Below are positions 53,699 to 62,174 of a stretch of DNA of 64,000 bases, one piece after another. The notes under the pieces were generated by a model. It saw only the letters and a list, made by a program, of their open reading frames with translations. It ran no database searches and was not told where the DNA came from. How positions within the stretch are numbered: position 1 is the first letter of the stretch; the number at the start of each line of letters is the position of its first letter. The DNA is taken from assembly GCF_002020355.1 (NCBI RefSeq), contig NZ_MPZV01000002.1, forward strand, positions 558,001-622,000, given 5' to 3'. A program made the translations under genes and the position numbers. Source of the stretch: Thioclava sediminum. Lineage in GTDB: Bacteria > Pseudomonadota > Alphaproteobacteria > Rhodobacterales > Rhodobacteraceae.

Positions 53699-54823
53699 AT
53701 GAAGATCGGTACGGTGCGCGAGATCAAGGCGCAGGAATTCCGCGTCGGGCTGACCCCGGCTGCGGCACAAGAAGCGGTCGCCCATGGCCACGAGGTGCTG
53801 GTCGAGACCGGGGCAGGTCAGGGCGCGGGCTTCGCAGACAGCGATTACGAGGCGGCTGGCGCGAAAATCCTCGGCGATGCGGCGGATGTGTTCGCCCAGA
53901 CCGAGATGATCGTGAAAGTGAAAGAGCCGCAGGCCTCCGAGCGCGCGATGCTGCGCGAGGGCCAGCTTCTCTTCACGTATCTGCATCTGGCCGCCGACCC
54001 GGCGCAGACCCATGATCTGATGAAATCGGGCGCGACCTGCATCGCCTACGAGACGGTCACCGCGAAGGACGGCACCCTGCCGCTGCTCGCGCCGATGTCC
54101 GAAGTGGCCGGTCGCCTCGCGCCGCAGATGGGCGCCTGGACCCTGCAGAAAGCCAATGGCGGTCGCGGCGTACTGATGGGCGGCGTGCCGGGCGTGTCGC
54201 CCGCGAAGGTCGTCGTGATCGGCGGCGGCGTCGTGGGCACCAACGCCGCGCGCGTAGCTGCCGGGATGGGCGCGGACGTGACCGTGCTCGACAAGTCGCT
54301 GCCGCGTCTGCGCTATCTCGATGACACGTTCGGCGGCACCTTCCGCACCGCCTATGCCTCGAAAGCCGAGACCGAGGCGCTGGTCGCAGCTTCCGATCTG
54401 GTGATTGGCGCGGTGCTGATCCCCGGGGCCGCCGCCCCGAAGCTGGTCACCCGCGAGATGCTGAAGACGATGAAGCCCGGCGCGGCGATCGTCGATGTCG
54501 CGATCGATCAGGGCGGCTGCGTCGAGACCTCGCACCCCACGACCCATGACGACCCGATCTACGAGGTCGAGGGCGTGATGCATTACTGCGTGGCCAACAT
54601 GCCCGGCGCGGTCGCGCGCACTGCGACCCTCGCCCTGTCGAACGCGACCCAGCCCTTCCTGCTGGCGCTGGCCGGAAAGGGATGGGAACGCGCCTGCGCC
54701 GAGGATCCCCACCTGGCCGCGGGCCTCAATGTCCATGCAGGCAAGGTGACCTACAAGGCTGTGGCCGAAGCGCTCGACCTGCCGCTCGATGCGCCGGATG
54801 CGGTGAAGCACGCAGCCGAATAA
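53699..54823 (+). CDS. ald: Alanine dehydrogenase
   Basis: This 374-residue enzyme interconverts alanine with pyruvate and ammonia using NAD. Catalytic Lys75 and His96 are at the positions known in characterised alanine dehydrogenases, and the Rossmann motif is VVIGGGVVGTNAARVA. The ATG at 53699 follows GGAGGAGG. The frame extends far upstream through trkH but is not coding there. It is divergent from its likely regulator. Confidence 0.97.
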   Translation: MKIGTVREIKAQEFRVGLTPAAAQEAVAHGHEVLVETGAGQGAGFADSDYEAAGAKILGDAADVFAQTEMIVKVKEPQASERAMLREGQLLFTYLHLAADPAQTHDLMKSGATCIAYETVTAKDGTLPLLAPMSEVAGRLAPQMGAWTLQKANGGRGVLMGGVPGVSPAKVVVIGGGVVGTNAARVAAGMGADVTVLDKSLPRLRYLDDTFGGTFRTAYASKAETEALVAASDLVIGAVLIPGAAAPKLVTREMLKTMKPGAAIVDVAIDQGGCVETSHPTTHDDPIYEVEGVMHYCVANMPGAVARTATLALSNATQPFLLALAGKGWERACAEDPHLAAGLNVHAGKVTYKAVAEALDLPLDAPDAVKHAAE

Positions 54824-54846
54824 GGGCCGCCCTGCCCCACGAACGA

Positions 54847-54875
54847 AACGGCCCGGAGCTTTGCCCCGGGCCGTT
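54847..54875. terminator. Bidirectional terminator between ald and mscL
   Basis: A perfect 10-bp stem AACGGCCCGG/CCGGGCCGTT with a nine-base loop separates these convergent genes. T-tracts are short on both sides. Confidence 0.8.
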
Positions 54876-54917
54876 CTCATATCTGCCGGCGACGTCTGCC
54901 TGAGACGCCCCGCGCCG

Positions 54918-55346
54918 TCACTTCCGAAGCGCGTCGCGGATCTCGAGCAGCACGTCGAGCTGGCTCGGCCCGGTTTCCACCGCGGGCGCGACATCGTCGG
55001 GCTTCTCCGCCGCGGCCTTCACGCGGTTGACCATCTTCACCAGCATGAAGACGACGAAGGCGATGATGAGGAAGTTGATCACTGCCATCACGAAGGCGCC
55101 ATAGGCGAAGATCGACGCGCCCGATTTGCGCGCCTCGTCAAGGCTGGCCCCCGCGGGAACCTCGCCGGAGAGCACGGCATAATTATTGGTGAAGTCGACC
55201 CCGCCCGTGAACAGGCCGATGATCGGGTTGATGATGTCGCCGACCAGCGACGTGACGATCGCGGTGAAGGCCGCGCCGATGATGATGCCCACCGCCATGT
55301 CCATGACATTGCCCTTGGCGATGAAATCCTTGAATTCCTGAATCAT
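54918..55346 (-). CDS. mscL: Large-conductance mechanosensitive channel
   Basis: This 142-residue inner-membrane channel starts with the amphipathic helix [21 protein letters not shown] and has two membrane helices (about 14-40 and 70-97) and a C-terminal helical bundle ending in LEIRDALRK. It opens under membrane tension to release solutes. The ATG at 55346 follows AGAGGG; upstream in-frame codons are not conserved. Confidence 0.95.
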   Translation of the reverse strand: MIQEFKDFIAKGNVMDMAVGIIIGAAFTAIVTSLVGDIINPIIGLFTGGVDFTNNYAVLSGEVPAGASLDEARKSGASIFAYGAFVMAVINFLIIAFVVFMLVKMVNRVKAAAEKPDDVAPAVETGPSQLDVLLEIRDALRK

Positions 55347-55459
55347 TTCAGACCCTCTTTCCGATGCGCCTTTTGCGCCGCAACAGGCTAGCACGATCTT
55401 CGGGTCTGCATAGCCTCCAACACAGGACATAGCGGGCCGTATCAAGACGGGCTCGCGGC

Positions 55460-56122
55460 TCAGCAAAGTCTCCGGCGCGCATCCTCGACAAGGCGGCGGG
55501 CGACCTGCGCCGCCGTGGTCCCCGTATCACCGCCGCGGCGAGGCGAGAGAGGCGATGCGACCGGCAAGGACGCGAAGCCGTCGCTGAGACGTGCGCGGGC
55601 CTCCTGCCGGGCGATATTGGCGATGGCTTCCGTATCGAAACGCAGCGCCTGCTGGATTTGCTCTGCCGCGTCATCGCACGGCCCTGCCCCGGCGCGGCTA
55701 CACGCCCAGGCACAGCCGAAATGATCGGGCATCTGGGAAATGTTGCGCAGGCGACGCTGTGCGGCGCGGATGCGATCGCAGGCCGCATCGCGCTGATCGG
55801 CGCGCAGGGAAAGCTCGAGCGGCAAGGTCTCTGCCAGAGTCGCCCGCTCCTCCTGCAGCCCTTCGGCCGCTGCGCGCAGGGCCGCTGCCGTGTCCGGCTC
55901 GGCCGTTTCCGCATCCTCAAAGCAACCCGAAATCATCTCGTCCAGAAACGCGACCCGGTGACGTGCGATCAGGTCGGCCGCCTCGGCGAAGGCGAGATCG
56001 GAGACCGCCTGCCGCAACTCTTCCAACGCGCGGTCGACGGCGCAATCGCCCGGCCCGTGCAGCGCAGTCAACGCACGCTGTTCAAGCGCGATCGACGTAG
56101 CTCCGTATTCCTGTCCAACCAT
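55460..56122 (-). CDS. Orphan hypothetical protein
   Basis: This probable 220-residue protein is Ala/Arg/Glu-rich and mostly helical, with seven cysteines scattered and a [17 protein letters not shown]-like segment in the middle. It has no signal peptide or membrane helix. The start at 56122 is chosen because AAGGGA lies about eight bases before it; a start at 56149 is possible. The frame is open and coded on the same strand as its neighbours, but I recognise no family, so it could be lineage-specific. Confidence 0.5.
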   Translation of the reverse strand: MVGQEYGATSIALEQRALTALHGPGDCAVDRALEELRQAVSDLAFAEAADLIARHRVAFLDEMISGCFEDAETAEPDTAAALRAAAEGLQEERATLAETLPLELSLRADQRDAACDRIRAAQRRLRNISQMPDHFGCAWACSRAGAGPCDDAAEQIQQALRFDTEAIANIARQEARARLSDGFASLPVASPLSPRRGGDTGTTAAQVARRLVEDARRRLC

Positions 56123-56226
56123 GGCGGCATCCCTTTCTGGTAACCGCATCAGGCTGGCACAACGGAATGAACGAAAGGTGAACCTTCGTCCGCCTTTCGC
56201 CGCCACATCTAAATTTCAGTGATTTC

Positions 56227-57018
56227 TCAGTCGTTTGACCGAAGCGCTTTCGTGAGAGCCGGGAACATTTCGGCATTCGACGCGATCACCGAGCCCGATT
56301 CGAGAACGCCGCGACCTTCGCGCACGGCTTCCACGAAACCGCCCGCTTCCTTCACGAGGAGCATGCCCGCAGCCACGTCCCACGCGTTCAGCCCGCGCTC
56401 CCAATAGCCTTCGTAGCGACCCGCCGCGACATAGGCCAGATCGAGCGAGGCCGCGCCCCAGCGCCGGACGCCCGCGCATTGCGGCATCAGCTTGGCAAGG
56501 TCCTTCAGCGTCGCCGGAAGCGTCGATTTGCCGCCGAAGGGCACGCCGGTCGCGAAGACCGATTCGATCATCTTGTGACGGCCCGATACGCGCAGACGGG
56601 TGTCGTTCATGAAAGCGCCGAGGCCCTTCTCGGCGAAATACATCTCGTCTTTCGCCGCGTCGAAGACCACGGCTGCGATGATTTCGCCCTTATGCTCCAG
56701 CGCGATCGAGATCGCCCAATGCGGCAGGCCGTGCAGGAAGTTGGTGGTGCCGTCGAGCGGGTCGACGATCCAGCGGCGGGTCGGGTCGTCGCCCGCCTCT
56801 TCGCCGGTTTCCTCGCCGATCCAGCCATAGGAGGGGCGCGCGCCGCGCAGCTCGTCCTTGATGATCTTCTCGGATTCGCGATCGGCCTTCGAGACGAAAT
56901 CGCCCGGGCCCTTCGAGGAGACCTGAAGGTTCTCGACCTCGCGGAAATCCTTGACCAGCGAGCGTCCTGCCTTGCGGGCGGCCTTGATCATCAGGTTGAG
57001 GTTTGCGCTGCCTTGCAT
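56227..57018 (-). CDS. suhB: Inositol monophosphatase family protein
   Basis: This 263-residue enzyme has the metal-binding Glu69/Glu70, DPLDGTTNF (Asp86, Asp89) and the late WDVAAG motif of the inositol monophosphatase family. It hydrolyses inositol-1-phosphate or related sugar phosphates; SuhB proteins can also act in rRNA transcription. AAGGAG lies before the ATG. It is the last gene before a 211-base spacer and metR. Confidence 0.92.
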   Translation of the reverse strand: MQGSANLNLMIKAARKAGRSLVKDFREVENLQVSSKGPGDFVSKADRESEKIIKDELRGARPSYGWIGEETGEEAGDDPTRRWIVDPLDGTTNFLHGLPHWAISIALEHKGEIIAAVVFDAAKDEMYFAEKGLGAFMNDTRLRVSGRHKMIESVFATGVPFGGKSTLPATLKDLAKLMPQCAGVRRWGAASLDLAYVAAGRYEGYWERGLNAWDVAAGMLLVKEAGGFVEAVREGRGVLESGSVIASNAEMFPALTKALRSND

Positions 57019-57229
57019 CTCTGGGCTCCTTCGCGTTTCAAGCGGTCGCCTTACAGGTGTTGCGTGGAAAATCCAAGACCTTTGGCGCGTCAGGCAAACT
57101 GAGGAGCGGCTCTGCCCCGCTTGCTGCCAGCCCGTTGCTTGCGCTCCGGGCGTTCGGCGGGGCGTCCTTCCACTGGAAGGCCGCCATTTTCCGCCTCACC
57201 CCCCGGGATATTTCGGTCGAGAATAAGGC

Positions 57230-58135
57230 TCAGGCGCGTTGCAGCTTCACCGGCTCGGTGCGCGCAAGCCGCAGGAAATGCGCCATGAAGGGCTGGGTGG
57301 CATCCTCGGAACGCGTCGCGGCGTAAAGGCGCTTGGTCAGCCCGTGTTCCGTCACTGGCTTGGTGATGTAATCGGGCTGGTATTTCACCTCGCGCAGCAC
57401 CCAGTCGGGCAGCACCGCGACACCGCGATTCGAGGCGACCAGCATCAGGATCACCGCGGTCAGCTCCACCTGCCGCACGGCTTTCGGTTCGACCCGGGCA
57501 GGCGTCAGAAGCTGCGTGAAGATATCCGAGCGGCCCCGGTCGATCGGATAGGTGATCAGCGTCTGATCCGCGAAATCCTGCGCCTCGATATAGGGTTTCG
57601 CGGCCAGCGGCGAATTCGCGGCGGCGATGAAGGTCGGCGCGTAGTCGAAGAGCGGGTTGAAGGTGACGCCGTCGATCTTCTCGGGATCCGACGAGATCAC
57701 CAGATCGACCTCCTCGCGGCTCAGCGCGGGCAGCGCATTGAAGGCCAGACCGGGCCGGATATCCACGTCGATATCGGGCCAGGCATGGCGGAAGCGTTCC
57801 AGCACCGGGAACAGCCAGTCGAAACAGGCGTGGCATTCGATCGCGATATGCAGGCGCCCCGCGCGGCCCGACCGCAACGCGTCGAACTCGGCCTCTGTCG
57901 CGGCGATCTCAGGCAGGATGCGTTCGGCCAGCCGCAGCAGCTTCTGCCCCGCCGCCGACAGCTTCAGCGGCTTCGAGCGGCGAACGAACAGCTCCACCCC
58001 GGTCTGGTCCTCGAGCCCTTTAATTTGGTGCGACAGCGCCGATTGTGTTATGTGCAGCACGTCCGCTGCCTTCGCGAGCCCCCCGGCATCGTGAATCGCC
58101 TTGATTGTGCGCAGGTGACGGAACTCGAGATGCAT
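57230..58135 (-). CDS. metR: LysR-family regulator MetR
   Basis: This 301-residue LysR protein has the N-terminal helix-turn-helix (KAADVLHITQSALSHQIKGLE) and a periplasmic-binding-like effector domain; HIAIECHACFDWLFPVLERFR is typical of MetR, which senses homocysteine. It is divergent from metF, a known MetR target, with an inverted repeat between them. The frame continues past the ATG at 58135 through metF in antisense and is not coding there. The ribosome site is weak. Confidence 0.92.
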   Translation of the reverse strand: MHLEFRHLRTIKAIHDAGGLAKAADVLHITQSALSHQIKGLEDQTGVELFVRRSKPLKLSAAGQKLLRLAERILPEIAATEAEFDALRSGRAGRLHIAIECHACFDWLFPVLERFRHAWPDIDVDIRPGLAFNALPALSREEVDLVISSDPEKIDGVTFNPLFDYAPTFIAAANSPLAAKPYIEAQDFADQTLITYPIDRGRSDIFTQLLTPARVEPKAVRQVELTAVILMLVASNRGVAVLPDWVLREVKYQPDYITKPVTEHGLTKRLYAATRSEDATQPFMAHFLRLARTEPVKLQRA

Positions 58136-58146
58136 CTTGTTGTTAC

Positions 58147-58174
58147 ACTCATAACGATTTTGAAGATTATGAGT
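58147..58174. promoter_or_regulatory. Inverted repeat between metR and metF
   Basis: ACTCATAA and TTATGAGT are perfect inverted copies separated by 12 bases, 12 bases from the metR start and 55 from the metF start. It suits a LysR-type site controlling both genes. Confidence 0.6.
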
Positions 58175-58228
58175 TTGTCTCACAAAGCCCGATCTGGCAC
58201 AAGAGAGCGAACGAAAGGACAGATTCCC

Positions 58229-59095
58229 ATGACGACGCCCAAGGTCAGCTTCGAATTTTTCCCGCCGAAGACGCTCGATGCGTCGTTCCGGCTGTGGGAA
58301 ACCGCGCAGGTTCTGGCACCGCTGAAACCCGAGTTCACCTCCGTGACTTACGGTGCGGGTGGCACGACGCGCAAGCTGACGCATGAGGCGGTCGGCACGA
58401 TCCACAAGAATTACGGCCTCAACGTCGCCGCCCACCTGACCTGCGTGGAAGCGACCAAGGCCGAGACGATGGAGATCGTGGACGCCTATGCCGAGGTCGG
58501 CGTGACCGAGATCGTGGCGCTGCGGGGCGATCCGCCGCAGGGCGCCAAGCATTTCACGCCGCATCCCGAGGGCTTCGCCTCTTCGGTCGAGCTGATCGAG
58601 GCGCTGGCCGAGGATGGCCGCTTCACGATCCGCGCGGGCGCCTATCCCGAGCCGCATCCCGACGCCGCCGACAATATGGCCGACGTGCGCTGGCTCAAGC
58701 GCAAGGTCGAGGCGGGCGCGACCTCGGCGATCACCCAGTTCTTCTTCGAGCCCGAGACCTTCTTCCGCTTCCGCGACGCCTGCGAAAAGGAAGGGATCGA
58801 CGCGAAGATCATCCCCGGCATCCTGCCGATCCAGTCGTGGAAAGGCGCCAAGAAATTCGCGCAAAGCTGCGGCACCTCCATCCCCGCATGGGTTGAGGAA
58901 GCCTTCGAGGCCGCGATCCGCGACGGGCGCGAGCATCTTCTGGCGACCGCGCTGTGCACCGAGCTGTGCGACAAACTGATCGAGGGCGGCGTGGAAGATC
59001 TGCATTTCTACACGCTCAACCGCCCCGGCCTGACCCGCGACGTCTGCCACGCGCTGGGTGTGACGCCCGATACGGTGCTGGAGAAAGTGGCCTGA
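58229..59095 (+). CDS. metF: 5,10-methylenetetrahydrofolate reductase
   Basis: This 288-residue TIM-barrel flavoenzyme makes 5-methyltetrahydrofolate for methionine synthesis. FEFFPPKT at the start holds the catalytic Glu, followed by SVTYGAGG and the FAD-binding ALRGDPP. It uses the methylene-THF made by GlyA. AAAGGA lies nine bases before the ATG. It is a single gene with its own terminator, divergent from metR. Confidence 0.97.
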   Translation: MTTPKVSFEFFPPKTLDASFRLWETAQVLAPLKPEFTSVTYGAGGTTRKLTHEAVGTIHKNYGLNVAAHLTCVEATKAETMEIVDAYAEVGVTEIVALRGDPPQGAKHFTPHPEGFASSVELIEALAEDGRFTIRAGAYPEPHPDAADNMADVRWLKRKVEAGATSAITQFFFEPETFFRFRDACEKEGIDAKIIPGILPIQSWKGAKKFAQSCGTSIPAWVEEAFEAAIRDGREHLLATALCTELCDKLIEGGVEDLHFYTLNRPGLTRDVCHALGVTPDTVLEKVA

Positions 59096-59120
59096 AAGGG
59101 CACTCAAATGGATTGAACGG

Positions 59121-59144
59121 AGGGGCCCGGCTGGGCCCCTTTTT
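59121..59144 (+). terminator. Rho-independent terminator of metF
   Basis: AGGGGCCC pairs with GGGCCCCT around a GGCT loop, followed by TTTT. Confidence 0.88.
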
Positions 59145-59170
59145 CTTTGGCGGCGGGCGGCCTCACCGTG

Positions 59171-60103
59171 TCAGTCGAAGGAAATGGGCGACTGCTTGGC
59201 TCGGTTGACGTTGAGAGTGAAAACATCCGGCCGGGCGTAATGACCACTAACATCGAATTTGCGGCGTGAAGCCCTGGCGGCATCCACGTCCACTGTCGCG
59301 ACCAACAGCCCCTTTTCCTTCCTCATCGGGCCCGCGTGCAAACTGCCGAAGGGCTTGTAGACCACCCCATCGCCGGGATTGATCCACTCGTTGTCGTCAG
59401 GGAAAAGCTCGTCACGATAGGGGAGATCCGCCGGCACGTCGCTTGCCTCGAGCGACGTGGCGCAGCCGAGAACCCAACATCCGCCTTCGCGCGCGATATG
59501 CTGCATTGTCGCCAGCCAGGTATCGCCGCTGTCCCAGGTCGGTGCACAATAGATGTCGATATTCTGGGCATAGAGCGCGAACCGCGCCAGCGGCATGTAG
59601 TTTTCCCAGCATATCAGGGCGCCCACACGCCCGACTGCGGTCTCAACGACCTTAAGGGTCGAGCCGTCTCCGAACCCCCAGACCATACGCTCGGGGTTTG
59701 TCGGCATCAGCTTTCGATGGTTGTTCAGAAGGGTCCCGTCGGCGTCGATGATCGCTGCGCTGTTGAAAAGCGTGCTGCCGCTGACCGCCCCATCCACCTC
59801 CTGATGGCCCATCACGACCACCATCGAATGCTCTTTTGCCGCTTCCTTTATCGGCGCAAGCTCGTCTTTGCTGAGATCGATCGAATTGGCCTGCGAAAGC
59901 GCGAAGAGATCGTCGGTCTTCTTCATCCCTGCCCCCGGCGGGAGCCGCCAGACGAAAGTGGGGTAGCCCGGCAACCATGTCTCGGGAAACACGATCAGTC
60001 GGCACGCCTGAGAAGCCGCCTCGGCGACCAGTTCGACCGCTCGCTCCAGAGACGCCGTCTTGTTCATGTAGACCGGCGGTTGCTGTACGATAGCAATTTG
60101 CAT
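59171..60103 (-). CDS. Nitrilase/cyanide hydratase-family hydrolase
   Basis: This 310-residue protein has the complete nitrilase triad: Glu41 in FPETWLPGYP, Lys131 in HRKLMPT and Cys165 in ICWENYMP. The CWEN.MP and PTWDSGD.W segments place it with true nitrilases, which convert nitriles to acids and ammonia, not the amidase branches. GGGAGG lies eight bases before the ATG at 60103. It is convergent with metF and divergent from the PaaI thioesterase gene. The physiological nitrile is unknown. Confidence 0.92.
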   Translation of the reverse strand: MQIAIVQQPPVYMNKTASLERAVELVAEAASQACRLIVFPETWLPGYPTFVWRLPPGAGMKKTDDLFALSQANSIDLSKDELAPIKEAAKEHSMVVVMGHQEVDGAVSGSTLFNSAAIIDADGTLLNNHRKLMPTNPERMVWGFGDGSTLKVVETAVGRVGALICWENYMPLARFALYAQNIDIYCAPTWDSGDTWLATMQHIAREGGCWVLGCATSLEASDVPADLPYRDELFPDDNEWINPGDGVVYKPFGSLHAGPMRKEKGLLVATVDVDAARASRRKFDVSGHYARPDVFTLNVNRAKQSPISFD

Positions 60104-60286
60104 GAGATCGTCCTCCCAATGGCTGTTCGGCGCGCGGCCATCAAAACGGAAGACGGTCAAGACGCCCCACTCCGTCCGCGGAGTGATGTTCGAGAATAGC
60201 ACAAGACGCCCATCCACCGGGGAAACCCCACAAGCACCCTTGGAGCGCCGCGCCTCGCGATGCTGACCCCGAGGGCAATGCTGCCC

Positions 60287-60306
60287 TTTGCGATGCGGAT
60301 CGCAAA
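60287..60306. promoter_or_regulatory. Perfect palindrome between the nitrilase and thioesterase genes
   Basis: TTTGCGAT-GCGG-ATCGCAAA is an exact 8-bp inverted repeat with a four-base spacer, ending 64 bases before the thioesterase ATG and 183 bases from the nitrilase ATG. Confidence 0.45.
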
Positions 60307-60370
60307 CGCTCCCCCCTTCCCTTTCCGGCCCATCGCGATAGCTTGTCGCCCGACCCAACAGGAGCCAGAC

Positions 60371-60862
60371 ATGCCCGATCAATATTTCGCCGAAGGACCC
60401 GACGATTTCCTCCCGCTCGAGGAGGTCCTCTCGATGCCGGGGCTCGACTACGTCCGCAAGATGGTCACCGGCGACGTCCCCTCCCCCACCGTGCAGAAGC
60501 TGATGGCCTACCGGATCACCGAGGCCGAGGAAGGCCGCGTCACCTGTCGCGGCACGCCGGGGCATCCGCAGACCAACGGCTATGGCGGCATTCACGGCGG
60601 CTGGTATGCGATGATGCTCGATACGGTGATGACCTGCTCGGTGATCACCGGGCTGAAGAAGGGTCAGACGCAGACGACGCTCGAATTCAAGGTGAACCTG
60701 ATCCGCGCGATCAAGCCCGGCACCGAGGTGATCGGCGTGGGCCAGCTTGATCATATCGGGCGGTCAACTGGCGTCGCGCGGGGTGAGATCCGGGGTGCCG
60801 AGGATGGACGCCTCTACGCGACCGGCACCGCCACCTGTTTCGTCATGACGCCCGAGATCTGA
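60371..60862 (+). CDS. PaaI-family acyl-CoA thioesterase (hotdog fold)
   Basis: This 163-residue hotdog protein has the PaaI signature: NGYGGIHGGWYAMMLDT with the catalytic Asp/His region, followed by TTLEFKVNLIRAIKPG. It would hydrolyse an acyl- or aryl-CoA in the cytosol. AGGAG lies six bases before the ATG at 60371. Its last 99 bases overlap the DUF2235 gene on the other strand. Confidence 0.92.
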   Translation: MPDQYFAEGPDDFLPLEEVLSMPGLDYVRKMVTGDVPSPTVQKLMAYRITEAEEGRVTCRGTPGHPQTNGYGGIHGGWYAMMLDTVMTCSVITGLKKGQTQTTLEFKVNLIRAIKPGTEVIGVGQLDHIGRSTGVARGEIRGAEDGRLYATGTATCFVMTPEI

Positions 60863-61984
60863 GGCTGGCACGGACCCGCGCGCGAGGCGGCGGATTTCGG
60901 GGCGCAGGATGCGCGGTCGGAAAATCGCGCGCGAACCTTCGGGCAAGACGACGCTCTCATGCAGCCCCTCGGAGGGGTCGCGGCCCACGACACGCGGCGC
61001 ACGCAGCCAGAACAGCTTGCCCCAGCCGGTCCATGTGCCGACCGAGGGCGCATTCGGATCGCGCGGGAACTCTGCCTGCCAGCCGGGCGGCAGACTCAGC
61101 CCCAGCGACTCGGCGCGCTCCAGCATCCACACGAGCGGAATATTGGCGAGCGGTCGGGCATCGCCGAAATGGCCCAGCATCCCGCCGATATCGCCATGCG
61201 CGCCGCGAAACCAGCGCTGCTCGATCCGGGTCGCGGGAGCATCCGCCTCCGAAGCCCCCTCGTCGCTTTCCCAAACCAACGGCTCCAGCACCGAGCGCCG
61301 CTCGTCGAGCGCGAGCGCCTGAAATCCGTGGCGCACGTGATCGCTCAGGTGGTGGTCGTGAAACCGCACGCGCTCTTCGCTGACGATCCAGAAGAAGGGC
61401 ACGCGGATGCCCAGCGCCTGCACCGTGTCGAACGCGCCGACCATCTCGATCTCGACATTCTCGTGGCACAGGCTGTTGCGATAGCTTTGCAGAATGTCCG
61501 CGGGCGTCTCTTCCTCGTAATGGCGCCATGCGAGGCGGGTGTTCCGCTCAATCGCATGTTCGGGACGCAAGAGACCGATCCGCCCGATCATCCCGGCCAG
61601 CGAGCGCGCCGCGAAGGCGCCCCGAGAATAGCCAATCAGGAAAATCCGGTCGCCCGGACGGTAGCGCATCGCGAGCCAGCCATAGGCGCGTGAGATCTGC
61701 TGGTTCACGCCCCAGCCGAACCAGACGTCCGACATGTCGTGCCAGTCCCGCCAGCGCAGCCCGCGCCCGTAATAGACCGACACTTTCGGCGCGGCCCGGC
61801 GCAGGAAGCGATAGATCAGCCCAATCGAGGTGAGGCGGTCGGGCCGCAGCGAGCCGAGCGTCCCGTCGAGCAGCACGACATGATCCACCGGCCCGCGGCC
61901 CGCACCAGCTGCCGCGCGCGCCTCGGCCCGTTCCGGGCTGCGGCGACGCAGGGCAGAGATCACACGCTCGAAGAGACCGCGCAT
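60764..61984 (-). CDS. DUF2235-family alpha/beta-hydrolase
   Basis: This 406-residue protein matches DUF2235: an early LLDGT strand (38-42), the nucleophile elbow GYSRG with Ser120, and RGAHGDIGG where the family has its second catalytic region. Such proteins include phospholipase-like effectors and T6SS Tle enzymes, but no secretion genes are here and no signal peptide is seen. GAGGAG precedes the ATG at 61984. The last 33 residues are read antisense to the PaaI gene and look non-native, as if a stop was lost. Confidence 0.85.
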   Translation of the reverse strand: MRGLFERVISALRRRSPERAEARAAAGAGRGPVDHVVLLDGTLGSLRPDRLTSIGLIYRFLRRAAPKVSVYYGRGLRWRDWHDMSDVWFGWGVNQQISRAYGWLAMRYRPGDRIFLIGYSRGAFAARSLAGMIGRIGLLRPEHAIERNTRLAWRHYEEETPADILQSYRNSLCHENVEIEMVGAFDTVQALGIRVPFFWIVSEERVRFHDHHLSDHVRHGFQALALDERRSVLEPLVWESDEGASEADAPATRIEQRWFRGAHGDIGGMLGHFGDARPLANIPLVWMLERAESLGLSLPPGWQAEFPRDPNAPSVGTWTGWGKLFWLRAPRVVGRDPSEGLHESVVLPEGSRAIFRPRILRPEIRRLARGSVPASDLGRHDETGGGAGRVEASILGTPDLTPRDAS

Positions 61985-61998
61985 ATCAGCGCTCCTCA

Positions 61999-62045
61999 GA
62001 TAAGTTGGGCTTATACTATCCAATGTAGGATAAGTTTCTCTTATC
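61999..62045. promoter_or_regulatory. Pair of GATAAG-N5-CTTATC palindromes (operator array)
   Basis: Two 17-bp dyads, 61999-62015 (last base mismatched) and 62029-62045 (perfect), start exactly 30 bases apart, three helical turns. A TATAAG on the minus strand overlaps the first and could be the -10 of the DUF2235 gene, so binding should block or control that promoter. valS lies on the other side. Confidence 0.55.
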
Positions 62046-62174
62046 TTCAGGGGCAATCGCGGCAGTTTGTTGACCCGATCGTGCCCGCCGCGCTTTTTGG
62101 ACCGGCGCGCACGGGGTTTTCCTTGTCGCCTGCGCGGGCTAAACAGCCCTCAAGCCGAGCCAAGGATGCCTGAC

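Noticed and set aside
57239-58228. Upstream extension of metF through metR on the plus strand
   Set aside because: MetR is well conserved on the minus strand; metF has a good ribosome site and family start at 58229.
58136-58228. SAM or SAH riboswitch ahead of metF
   Set aside because: The leader is short and dominated by one inverted repeat shared with metR; a MetR operator explains it better and no pseudoknot pattern is seen.
62046-62174. T-box leader for valS
   Set aside because: No specifier loop or T-box sequence; this mechanism is also not expected in alphaproteobacteria.
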